Of a stretch of 64,000 nucleotides of DNA, positions 34,575-41,363 are shown piece after piece (the first letter of the stretch is position 1; each line of letters starts with the position of its first letter). The stretch lies in contig JADJLL010000016.1 in NCBI GenBank assembly GCA_016710095.1, positions 39,983 through 103,982 of the forward strand, given 5' to 3'. The position numbers and the translations under genes are program-made. The stretch is from Candidatus Eiseniibacteriota bacterium. Lineage in GTDB: Bacteria > Eisenbacteria > RBG-16-71-46. The notes under the pieces were generated by a model that saw only the letters and a program-made list of their open reading frames with translations, did no database searches and was not told where the DNA came from.

Positions 34575-34988
34575 ATGTCGAGCCAAAAGCTCGTGAGGTG
34601 CGAGCTACGGCGGAAGGGCGCCGCGTCGGGGCAGGTGCGGTTCGTTCCGCTGGAGATCTTCGGGTTGTGGGAACACCTGATGACCAGCAAGCACCAGTTC
34701 GAAGTGTCGACGCCGAGCGCGTCGCTCTGGCTGGACATGGAAGACTCGCCGGATGCCGCCTACAGCGTCGAACAGTACGAGCGCGTGACCGAAGTCACGG
34801 CGTTCGTCTACTCGGACCGCGACCAGATGTTCACGCGGGCGCGCCGCTATTTCCCGAGTGACGAAGCCGACTCGCTCAAGCGCATCTTCCTGTCGCACTA
34901 CACCTCGGGTGAGGGCCGGATCCAGACGCAGGTCCACGAGCGCCAGGGCATCTGGGTGCATCGGGACCAGTCGCTCGTCACGGTCTGA
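34575..34988 (+). CDS. Uncharacterised 137-residue protein
   Basis: I do not recognise this family. The protein starts MSSQKLVRCELRRKGAAS after a strong GGGAGGG, has no signal peptide or membrane segment, and is mixed alpha/beta with many charged and aromatic residues (for example FGLWEHLMTSKHQFEV and RQGIWVHRDQSL). It is a monocistronic gene: a weak TAGGAT -10 lies at 34459-34464 and a strong terminator follows. Codon use matches its neighbours, so it is likely a real native gene. Position beside the sigma-28-like promoter of the MglA-like gene gives no firm functional hint. Confidence 0.75.
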   Translation: MSSQKLVRCELRRKGAASGQVRFVPLEIFGLWEHLMTSKHQFEVSTPSASLWLDMEDSPDAAYSVEQYERVTEVTAFVYSDRDQMFTRARRYFPSDEADSLKRIFLSHYTSGEGRIQTQVHERQGIWVHRDQSLVTV

Positions 34989-35013
34989 CCGCGTTTTCCG
35001 CCGCTCGACGGCC

Positions 35014-35049
35014 CGGCGCGCCTCCGGTTTCCCGGAGGCGCGCCGTTTT
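35014..35049 (+). terminator. Strong intrinsic terminator
   Basis: A perfect 14-bp stem, CGGCGCGCCTCCGG (35014-35027) with CCGGAGGCGCGCCG (35032-35045), has a TTTC loop and ends in TTTT. It terminates the 137-residue gene. Confidence 0.9.
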
Positions 35050-35104
35050 CGTGGCGGCCGGCACCGTCCGCGACCCGCAGTCGACGCCGCGACGGAAATT
35101 TCCC

Positions 35105-35132
35105 GAAAGCCCTCGTGGGCCCCGGCCGATAA
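35105..35132 (+). promoter_or_regulatory. Sigma-28 (FliA)-like promoter of the MglA-like gene
   Basis: GCCGATAA (35125-35132) is an exact FliA -10 consensus. GAAA (35105-35108) lies 16 bases upstream, one base further than the usual TAAA-N15 spacing and the same spacing as the csrA site at 40684. The leader to the GTG at 35345 would be about 205 bases. Confidence 0.6.
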
Positions 35133-35344
35133 GTAGCCCTGACGGCGGGAGTCGTCCGGCGGCGCCGCGAGCGCTGCTCACACGGATGTGCCGAACGGCG
35201 CAGGCCGGGACCAAGAGTGGCGACCCCATCCGAAGCGAGAATCAAACCTCGCTTCCTCGAAGTTCCCGTGGAGAAAGGGCGGCAAGGGGCTCCATGGGGG
35301 TTGCTTCGCGACAGGGTGGGGTCACTACAAGGAGGAATTGAACC

Positions 35345-36541
35345 GTGGTCGTCGTGAGCTATTCGGGCAGGGAGATCAACGCCAAGCTGGTCTATTACGG
35401 TGCCGGCCTGTGCGGCAAGACCACGAACCTCGAAGCCATCTACGAGGCCGTGCCCGATACGAGCCGCGGCAAGATGGTGAGCATGAAGACGCAGTCCGAC
35501 CGGACGCTGTTCTTCGACCTGCTCCCCCTGGATCTCGGCGAGATCATGGGGTTCAAGACCCGGTTCCTGCTCTACACGGTGCCCGGCCAGGTGTTCTACA
35601 ACGCGACGCGCAAGCTGGTGCTCAAGGGCGCGGATGCGATCGTGTTCGTGGCGGACTCCGAAGTCGGCAAGATGGAAGAGAACAAGGAGTCGCTCGCGAA
35701 CCTGCGTGCGAACCTCGCCGAGTACAACATCAACCTCGATTCGATTCCGTGGGTCCTGCAGTACAACAAGCGCGACCTGCCGAACCTGTACTCGATCGAG
35801 GAGCTGAACGCCGAGCTCAACCCGAGCGGGCGCATTCCGTTCTTCGAATCCGTGGCTCGGGAGGGCAAGGGCGTGTTCGAGACGTTCCGCGGCATCTCGC
35901 ACCTGTTCATGGAGAAGGTGACCAAGGACCTCCGCTGCGCCCGGGTTCGGCCTCGCGCCACGCCCGCCGCCACCCCACCGCCGAGGACGCCCGCGCCGCC
36001 CGCCGAGCAGTGCGCGCGTCCGCGCCGCCCGTCGCTCCGGTCCAGGCGATCCAGCACGAAGCGCATTCCACGCCCGCGCCGCTCGTCGGGTCGGACGAAT
36101 CGCGCATCGACTACGGTCGCGAGATCGAACTGCCGGGCAGCATCCCGTCGCTCGCTCCTTCGGTCGCCTCGATGTTCGCCGCCCGCACCGGTGCAGCCTG
36201 CCGCGCCGGAGCCGTGTCCGTCGCGTCGCCCGCCGCTCCGTCCCCGGCCTTCGCGTCGGTGGCCGCGGCACCCGCTCCCACGCCCGTTTCGGCGGCCCAG
36301 CCGGTTCCGGCGGCGGCTCCCGTGGCGGCCGCACCGGCGACCGGTCCGGCAGCGCAAGCCACCGCGGTGCGACGACGGACTTCCGCAGACCGGTGAACTG
36401 GCGCCGGTCGTGGTGCCCGTCAAGATGCCGAAGGGCGGCACCTACGAGATCATCATCAAGCTCCAGCTCGAGGCCAGGACTGACGTCCAGAGGGAAGTGA
36501 ACACACATCGGGAACCCGCGCCGCCTGAAGTTGGCCGTTGA
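35345..36541 (+). CDS. mglA: MglA-like small GTPase with long Pro/Ala-rich tail (apparent frameshifts)
   Basis: The first about 195 residues are a typical MglA: P-loop GAGLCGKT at residues 19-26, KMVSMKTQSDRTLFFD (switch region), TRFLLYTVPGQVFY, VFVADSEVGKMEEN and QYNKRDLP (the NKxD base-specificity motif). MglA sets polarity of gliding motors or flagella. Beyond residue 195 is a tail of about 200 residues. In the GTPase frame its middle is Arg-rich nonsense, while the next frame reads natural Pro/Ala-rich sequence (for example ESRIDYGREIELPGSIPS). The first frame resumes with VKMPKGGTYEIIIKLQLE near the stop. Two compensating indels, near 36005-36015 and 36355-36390, are likely. AAGGAGG precedes GTG 35345. 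Confidence 0.85.
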   Translation: MVVVSYSGREINAKLVYYGAGLCGKTTNLEAIYEAVPDTSRGKMVSMKTQSDRTLFFDLLPLDLGEIMGFKTRFLLYTVPGQVFYNATRKLVLKGADAIVFVADSEVGKMEENKESLANLRANLAEYNINLDSIPWVLQYNKRDLPNLYSIEELNAELNPSGRIPFFESVAREGKGVFETFRGISHLFMEKVTKDLRCARVRPRATPAATPPPRTPAPPAEQCARPRRPSLRSRRSSTKRIPRPRRSSGRTNRASTTVARSNCRAASRRSLLRSPRCSPPAPVQPAAPEPCPSRRPPLRPRPSRRWPRHPLPRPFRRPSRFRRRLPWRPHRRPVRQRKPPRCDDGLPQTGELAPVVVPVKMPKGGTYEIIIKLQLEARTDVQREVNTHREPAPPEVGR

Positions 36542-36567
36542 CTTCCCGAACGCGGGTTCACTAGTTT
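36538..36567 (+). promoter_or_regulatory. Promoter of the exported protein-trpA unit
   Basis: TTGACT (36538-36543), 18 bases and TAGTTT (36562-36567), overlapping the stop codon of the MglA-like gene. The start of transcription would be near 36574 and GGAGG lies just before ATG 36590. Confidence 0.55.
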
Positions 36568-36589
36568 CAGCGCACGGAGGAACCACTCA

Positions 36590-37054
36590 ATGATGCGTCG
36601 TGCGATTTCGGTGCTGGGCCTTCTGGTCGCTTTCGCCGTTCCCGTGGCCGCCAACACTCTCGACGGTGCGGTCGCGACGGGCTATGCCCCTCGCGTGCCG
36701 GTGAGCGCGTTCGCGCGCCCGCTCTCGTGGTTCGACTCCTCGCGCCTGCACATGACGCACTCGATCGCCGTGGGCTCGGGCTGGGGCGGCGGCACGTCCG
36801 CGCTGCAGACCACCGAGTTCGCGTACGCGTTCCGTGCGCCGATGACGCTCAAGGTCAGCGTGGGCAACACGCTCGGCACGTCCGGCTTCTCGGGCTCCTC
36901 GAGCAACGCGAACTTCTTCCTCCAGGGTCTCGACTTCGGCTACCAGCGCGCGGCCAACACGTCGCTGCGCGTCGTGTTCCAGAACGTCCGCTCGCCGCTC
37001 CAGTACGGGGCCGGCTACACGGACCGATACGGCCGCTCGGCTTTCGGCTGGTGA
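36590..37054 (+). CDS. Small exported protein of unknown function
   Basis: This 154-residue protein has a classic signal peptide (MMRRAISVLGLLVAFAVPVAAN, cleavage expected near residue 21). The mature part is rich in Gly, Ser and aromatic residues with alternating strands (TEFAYAFRAPMTLKVSVGN, NFFLQGLDFGYQRA, SLRVVFQNVRSP), which suggests a small beta-sheet or an incomplete outer-membrane barrel fragment. I do not recognise the family. It has a good GGAGG site and its own candidate promoter, and trpA starts 19 bases after it, possibly co-transcribed. Confidence 0.7.
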   Translation: MMRRAISVLGLLVAFAVPVAANTLDGAVATGYAPRVPVSAFARPLSWFDSSRLHMTHSIAVGSGWGGGTSALQTTEFAYAFRAPMTLKVSVGNTLGTSGFSGSSSNANFFLQGLDFGYQRAANTSLRVVFQNVRSPLQYGAGYTDRYGRSAFGW

Positions 37055-37073
37055 AGTCCGCGCCTTCGATCCC

Positions 37074-37868
37074 GTGAGCACGTCGCGGCTTCATGCCGCC
37101 TTCGCCGCGCATCGTGGACGCACCGGGCTGATTCCGTTCGTCACCGCCGGCTACCCGTCGCTCGACGCCACGCTCGAGATGCTGCGCGCGTTCGATCGCG
37201 CCGGCGCGCTCGCGGTCGAGGTCGGCATTCCCTTCAGTGACCCGATCGCCGACGGTCCCGACATCCAGCGCGCGTCCGAGTGGGCGCTGCGAAACCACGT
37301 CGGCACCGAGGGCGTGTTCGCGACCATCGAGCGCTTCCGCGCCGAAAGCGCGCTGCCGGTCGTGGTCATGACCTACGCCAATCCCGTCGTGCGCATGGGC
37401 GCCGACGCGTTCGCGAAGCGTGCGAAGGCCGCGGGAGTGGACGGCATCATCATCAGCGACCTTCCGCCCGAGGAAGCCGCCGAGACGTGGAAGGCGTTCG
37501 ACGACGCCGGCGTGGACACGATCACGCTCGTCGCACCGACCACCGACGAAGCACGCGTCGCGCCGCTCGTGGAGCGCTGCCGCGGCTTCGTGTACTGCCT
37601 CGCGCGCACCGGCGTGACCGGCCAGGGCGCGGGCTACTCCGGCTCGATTCCCGATCGCGTGGCGCTCATTCGCCGCCAGACCGCGCTGCCCGTGGCGGTC
37701 GGTTTCGGCATCTCGAGCGGGGACGACGCGCGCGCGCTGCGCGGCGTCGCCGACGCCGTGATCGTGGGCGCGGCGTTCGTACGCCGCATCACGGAGAATC
37801 CGGAGCAGGGCGCGGTCGAACGCGTCGAGGCGTTCGCGCGGGAACTGACGGGCGCGCTCGCCGGCTAG
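37074..37868 (+). CDS. trpA: Tryptophan synthase alpha subunit
   Basis: TrpA cleaves indole-3-glycerol phosphate to indole and glyceraldehyde 3-phosphate; indole passes to TrpB. The 264-residue TIM barrel has FVTAGYPS, EVGIPFSDPIADGPDIQRAS (catalytic Glu and Asp of the family), MTYANPV, DGIIISDLPPEE, TGVTG and VGFGISSGDDARA. Length is normal. It begins with GTG at 37074, 19 bases after a small exported protein, and is followed by a strong terminator. No trpB or other tryptophan gene is in the window, so it is detached from the usual trpBA arrangement. Confidence 0.95.
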   Translation: MSTSRLHAAFAAHRGRTGLIPFVTAGYPSLDATLEMLRAFDRAGALAVEVGIPFSDPIADGPDIQRASEWALRNHVGTEGVFATIERFRAESALPVVVMTYANPVVRMGADAFAKRAKAAGVDGIIISDLPPEEAAETWKAFDDAGVDTITLVAPTTDEARVAPLVERCRGFVYCLARTGVTGQGAGYSGSIPDRVALIRRQTALPVAVGFGISSGDDARALRGVADAVIVGAAFVRRITENPEQGAVERVEAFARELTGALAG

Positions 37869-37883
37869 ACGCTCCTCGCCACG

Positions 37884-37929
37884 AAAAGCACGAGGCTCCG
37901 GGAATCCTCTCCCGGAGCCTCATGCTTTT
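37884..37929. terminator. Long intrinsic terminator after trpA
   Basis: A perfect 12-bp stem, GAGGCTCCGGGA (37892-37903) with TCCCGGAGCCTC (37910-37921), is extended past one mismatch by AAAAGCA/TGCTTTT for seven more pairs. The A and T arms allow termination on both strands, which also suits the convergent phosphatase gene. Confidence 0.9.
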
Positions 37930-38119
37930 CCCGATCACGAGCCACCTATCGCCGGATGAACCACAAGAGGTCCAGCAACACGAAAACAAGACCGACGTCC
38001 ACGGAGGGCCTCCAGCTTCGAAGGGCGCGCATACGGCCTGTCGCGCGGTCAACCGGTACGTACGGCCGCCCGTGGGTTGGCAACGCGGGCGGGGGAGACG
38101 ACTTCTTGTCATCTCGAGA

Positions 38120-40585
38120 TTACGTATCGGAGGTTGTCACGCCGGACTTGAGAGGCAATCCACTCCGGACCCGGGCCGGACCGGTGAGCTGCTTGAGGAC
38201 GACGATCGTCAGGTCGTCGAGCGGCTCGGTCGCCCAGTTCCTTACGGCTTGCATGAGCTCTTCCACGATGTCGGCCGCGCGCCGGTGCGCGACCCGGTCG
38301 AGCACCTCGGCCACGCGCTCGCCGCCGAACATCTCGCCGTCGCGCGCCGCCTCCGTGAGCCCGTCCGTGTAGACCACCGCGAGTTCGCCGGGGCCGAGCG
38401 TCACGGTGGAGACGCCGTAGCGCGCCTCGGCGCTCACGCCGAGCAGCAGGCCGCTGTCCCGCCATTCCTCGACCGCGCCGTCCGTGCGCCGGACGATCGG
38501 CGGGGTGATGCCGGCGTTCGAGAACGCGATCGTGCCGGCCGCCGCGTCCACGCGCGCGCACAGCAGCGCCATGAACTTCTCCGGCTGTTCGAGCGCGACG
38601 AGGTCGCGATTGAGCGCCTCGAGCAGCTCGCCCGGGTGCCGCGCGCGCTGCGCCTCGTCGCGGAAGCGCGACTGCACGCCCGCGAGCACGAGCGCCGCCG
38701 GCACGCCGTGGCCGGCCGCGTCGCCGACCGCGAGCGTGAAGTCGCGCGCGCCCTCCTGGATGAAGTCGTAGTAGTCGCCACCGACGGACTCCGTCGCGAG
38801 CGTGCTCGCGGCGCAGTCGAGCGTCGGGTACACGGGCGTGCGCCGCGGCAGGCGCTTGAGCTGCACGCGATGCGCTTCCTCGAGTTCGCGGTCGAGGGCC
38901 GCGCGGCCGCGAGCCTCGACACGGAGGCTCGCGTTCTCGAGCGACACGCCGAGCACCTGCACGAATCGCGACAGCTCGCGCGTCTCGTGGCGGTCGAGCC
39001 ACGGGCCGGCGAGCCGGCGGCCGAGCAGCAGCGTGGTGGGGGCGGGCGCGCCGGGCACGCCGATCAACCACTGCACCGCGGCCATGTCGAGCAGCTCGCG
39101 GTCCTCCTCGGGCAGCGACAGATCGCTCACCGCGTGCGGGCGGTCGAGCCGCGCGACGCTCGCGGGGAAGTGGCCCCCGAGGGCGCGGAGCAGCGGCAGG
39201 CGCGGCGGCGGAACGACGTGCACGCCATCGTCGGTGGCGAAGACGGCCGAGCAGCCCTCGAGCCGCAGCGCCTTGCGCACGATCTCGCACGCTTCGGCGA
39301 GCACGATCTCGGCGCCCGCCCGCGTGACGGCTTCGGAGGGAGCCCACGCGCCGAGCGCGACTTCGTCGGCGATGGGCACCATGCGCGCGCCGACGCCCGA
39401 GATCCACGGGCGCGAGGGGCCCGCGAGTCCGGCGACGAGCGCGAGGAACGCGAGCGAGACGCCCGACACGTCGCGCCCGAGTTCCGGCCACCAGTGCTGC
39501 GCGAGCCATTCGCCCGCGGCGAACATCGCGCAGCCCGCGAGCACGACGAGCAGCAGCGACACGACGGCGCGCAGTGCGACGCGGAAGTCGAACACGCGGT
39601 GCACGGCGATCGCCCACGCGAACGACGCGGGCACGAGCAGCACGCTGCCCACGATCGCGCGCTCGCCGGGCATGGGCGCGTCGGGAGCGAGGTTGCGCAG
39701 CGCGACGAGCGTGGCGAAGGGCGCGGCGCCGAGCACGGTGCCGAGGAACACGACGCGCAGGCGCCTCCTCGCGTCGGGGCTGCGCGCGCGCAGGAACGAC
39801 CGCGCGAACAGCGCGATGCCCGCGACGACGCCGAGCCCGAAGTGCAGTCCGGGGAGGGCGAGAAGCGCCGGGAGCAGCACGCCCAGCCGGCCGGCGCCCC
39901 AGAATCCCTCGGCGCCGCACGCGAGCCACGCGACGAAGAGCACGGTCGCGACGGCGTAGCCGATGCGCAGCACCCATGCCGCCCGGCCGCGCGTGAGCGG
40001 CTCCGGGAAGAGCGCGAACAGGTGGGCGAACAGCACGGGCGCGTAGAGCTGGGCCGCGAGCACCGCGAGATCGCTCGCGAGCTGCACGAGCGGCGAGCCG
40101 AACACGGGCGCCTGCGCGAGCATGCCCGCGAAGGCGAGGCAGAGGAGCAGGAACACGCGCGTCACGGGGTCGCGGCGTTCGCTCCACACCCAGCCGCCGA
40201 GCAGCAGGAAGACGCTCGCGACGCCGAACAGGAACGCGCGGAAGCGGCGCTCGGATTCCGGCAGCGCCGAGGGCACGAGCCACGCGGTCGTCGTCTCACC
40301 GTCGCGGGAGCGCTGCACGACGACCGGCCGGCCGGGCCGGGCGCGCTCGAGAGGACCCGCGGTCAGCACCGTCGAACGGCTGGCCCCCGTCGCGAACAGG
40401 CGGTCACCGGGGAGGATCCCGGCATGCTCGCCGGGACTGCCCGGCTGGACCGTCACGACGCGGTCCTGGCTCAAGGAGAGCCCCGTGTAGGCGCGGCTGG
40501 AGAGGGTCAGCGCCGATGTGACCAGCGCCAGCGCGGCGGGCAACAGAAGCCACGTGAGGAAGCGGTCGACCGTCTCGCGACTCAT
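38120..40585 (-). CDS. Membrane PP2C/SpoIIE-type serine phosphatase with PDZ domain
   Basis: This 821-residue protein has an N-terminal membrane helix, a PDZ-like domain (VVTVQPGSPGEHAGILPGDRLF, residues about 42-110), a block of seven to eight membrane helices (about 125-390), a GAF-like region (about 420-560), a short helical linker (ARGRAALDRELEEAHRVQ) and a C-terminal PP2C/SpoIIE domain. The last has SVGGDYYDF and AVGDAAGHGVPAAL (metal-binding Asp pair) and VYTDGLTEA. Such phosphatases dephosphorylate STAS-domain antagonists in partner-switching. Two STAS proteins occur in this window. The start at 40585 has GGAGG eight bases upstream. It is divergent from csrA. Confidence 0.88.
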   Translation of the reverse strand: MSRETVDRFLTWLLLPAALALVTSALTLSSRAYTGLSLSQDRVVTVQPGSPGEHAGILPGDRLFATGASRSTVLTAGPLERARPGRPVVVQRSRDGETTTAWLVPSALPESERRFRAFLFGVASVFLLLGGWVWSERRDPVTRVFLLLCLAFAGMLAQAPVFGSPLVQLASDLAVLAAQLYAPVLFAHLFALFPEPLTRGRAAWVLRIGYAVATVLFVAWLACGAEGFWGAGRLGVLLPALLALPGLHFGLGVVAGIALFARSFLRARSPDARRRLRVVFLGTVLGAAPFATLVALRNLAPDAPMPGERAIVGSVLLVPASFAWAIAVHRVFDFRVALRAVVSLLLVVLAGCAMFAAGEWLAQHWWPELGRDVSGVSLAFLALVAGLAGPSRPWISGVGARMVPIADEVALGAWAPSEAVTRAGAEIVLAEACEIVRKALRLEGCSAVFATDDGVHVVPPPRLPLLRALGGHFPASVARLDRPHAVSDLSLPEEDRELLDMAAVQWLIGVPGAPAPTTLLLGRRLAGPWLDRHETRELSRFVQVLGVSLENASLRVEARGRAALDRELEEAHRVQLKRLPRRTPVYPTLDCAASTLATESVGGDYYDFIQEGARDFTLAVGDAAGHGVPAALVLAGVQSRFRDEAQRARHPGELLEALNRDLVALEQPEKFMALLCARVDAAAGTIAFSNAGITPPIVRRTDGAVEEWRDSGLLLGVSAEARYGVSTVTLGPGELAVVYTDGLTEAARDGEMFGGERVAEVLDRVAHRRAADIVEELMQAVRNWATEPLDDLTIVVLKQLTGPARVRSGLPLKSGVTTSDT

Positions 40586-40651
40586 GCCCGGTGCCTCCGA
40601 CTGGAGAACGAAACCGGGGGCCTTCATCCGCAGAATGGACCAAACGAGCGC

Positions 40652-40681
40652 TTGGAGGAAGAGAGTGTTCGCCAGTATTCT
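40652..40681 (+). promoter_or_regulatory. Candidate housekeeping promoter of csrA
   Basis: TTGGAG, 18 bases and TATTCT. It has the N18 spacing shared by other promoters in this window and lies just upstream of the sigma-28-like site. Confidence 0.4.
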
Positions 40682-40683
40682 GC

Positions 40684-40711
40684 TGAAGTCACATTCCCGC
40701 CATGCCGATAC
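40684..40711 (+). promoter_or_regulatory. Sigma-28 (FliA)-like promoter of csrA-flgM
   Basis: TGAA (40684-40687), 16 bases and GCCGATAC (40704-40711), one mismatch from the FliA -10 consensus and identical in spacing to the site before the MglA-like gene. The predicted start near 40719 leaves a leader of about 50 bases. Confidence 0.55.
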
Positions 40712-40771
40712 GCCCTCCGTCAAGGATGGAGAAGGCGCTGCATCGGTGCACAGAGCGGAGGTTCGAACAAG

Positions 40772-40993
40772 ATGCTGGTCCTAACAAGGAAGTTAGGAGA
40801 AAACATCCGGATCGGGGACACGGTGAAGATTACCGTCCTCGAGGTGCGTTCCGGTCAGGTGAAACTCGGTATCGAGGCACCGCCGGAAGTGAAGGTGCAC
40901 CGCGAGGAGATTTACGCCCGCATCCAGGAGGAAAACCGTAAGGCCGGTGGGACTCGTCCCGCGGGCGCTGCGGAGCAGGGCAAGAAGCCCTAG
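40772..40993 (+). CDS. csrA: Carbon storage/flagellar translational regulator CsrA
   Basis: CsrA is a small dimeric RNA-binding protein that represses translation by binding GGA loops; in flagellated non-enterics it often controls flagellin. The 73-residue protein is textbook: MLVLTRKLGENIRIGD, VKITVLEVRSGQVKLGI and APPEVKVHREEIY, with the RNA-binding Arg of the VHREEI segment. GGAGG lies ten bases before ATG 40772. A FlgM-like gene follows 79 bases later, a common flagellar pairing. Confidence 0.96.
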   Translation: MLVLTRKLGENIRIGDTVKITVLEVRSGQVKLGIEAPPEVKVHREEIYARIQEENRKAGGTRPAGAAEQGKKP

Positions 40994-41072
40994 TCGTTCG
41001 AACACGCCCCTCGAGCCTTGACGCCTGAACGGACAACATCGCACTGAACCTTCAGCGTTGCTGCGAGGAGTC

Positions 41073-41270
41073 ATGACCACGATTCGCCGTCCGAAGTCCC
41101 GGAAGCCGCGTCGCGCCCCCGCGCTGCGTGTCGTGACCGCGGATCCCTCGGTAGTGCGTCTCTCCCGAGTTCGGTCCGCGAAGAAGCGGATCGAGAACGG
41201 GTATTACGACCGTGACGACGTGCGGGACCGATTGGTCCACGCCGTGCTCGGAGAGATCCTCCGAGGCTGA
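41073..41270 (+). CDS. Small FlgM-like protein (anti-sigma-28 candidate)
   Basis: This 65-residue basic protein ends with RSAKKRIENGYYDRDDVRDRL and LVHAVLGEIL, resembling the C-terminal sigma-28-binding helices of FlgM (an R-I-x-x-G-x-Y turn followed by a helix). The N-terminal half is basic and probably disordered, as in FlgM. GAGGAG precedes ATG 41073. It sits between csrA and an NtrB-type kinase, with fliA 5 kb downstream and a sigma-28-like promoter in front. Similarity is short, so the identity rests partly on context. Confidence 0.5.
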   Translation: MTTIRRPKSRKPRRAPALRVVTADPSVVRLSRVRSAKKRIENGYYDRDDVRDRLVHAVLGEILRG

Positions 41271-41294
41271 AGCCACGGGTGCGTTTCTTCTTCA

Positions 41295-41326
41295 CCGCCG
41301 CGTCGGGACATCGACGCGGCGGTTTT
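41295..41326 (+). terminator. Intrinsic terminator after csrA-flgM
   Basis: A perfect 11-bp stem, CCGCCGCGTCG (41295-41305) with CGACGCGGCGG (41312-41322), has a GGACAT loop, then TTTT. It separates csrA-flgM from the kinase gene. Confidence 0.88.
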
Positions 41327-41340
41327 CGCTTGTCTATACT
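41311..41340 (+). promoter_or_regulatory. Candidate promoter of the NtrB/NtrC-type pair
   Basis: TCGACG, 18 bases and TATACT (41335-41340). The -10 is strong; the -35 lies in the right arm of the preceding terminator. The leader would be about 17 bases with AAGGAG before ATG 41364. Confidence 0.45.
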
Positions 41341-41363
41341 GCGCGCCGCGAAGGAGCGCACTC

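Larger units (their letters stand above)
34989..35344 (+). other. Gap with terminator, sigma-28-like promoter and a long leader
   Basis: The 356 bases hold the terminator of the 137-residue gene, a sigma-28-like promoter at 35105-35132 and about 200 bases of leader before the MglA-like start. The leader can fold a small AGCGAG/CTCGCT hairpin near 35237-35256. I see no known riboswitch and no convincing small gene. Confidence 0.55.

Noticed and set aside
35141..35344. Riboswitch (c-di-GMP type) in the MglA-like leader
   Set aside because: Small hairpins are present, but the conserved core of known c-di-GMP riboswitches is not seen.
37280..40993. A 1,237-residue forward frame ending in CsrA
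   Set aside because: Only the last 73 codons (csrA) are real; the rest is antisense to the phosphatase and out of frame in trpA.
41073..41270. Firm FlgM assignment
   Set aside because: Similarity is limited to one short helix region, so only a FlgM-like label is kept.
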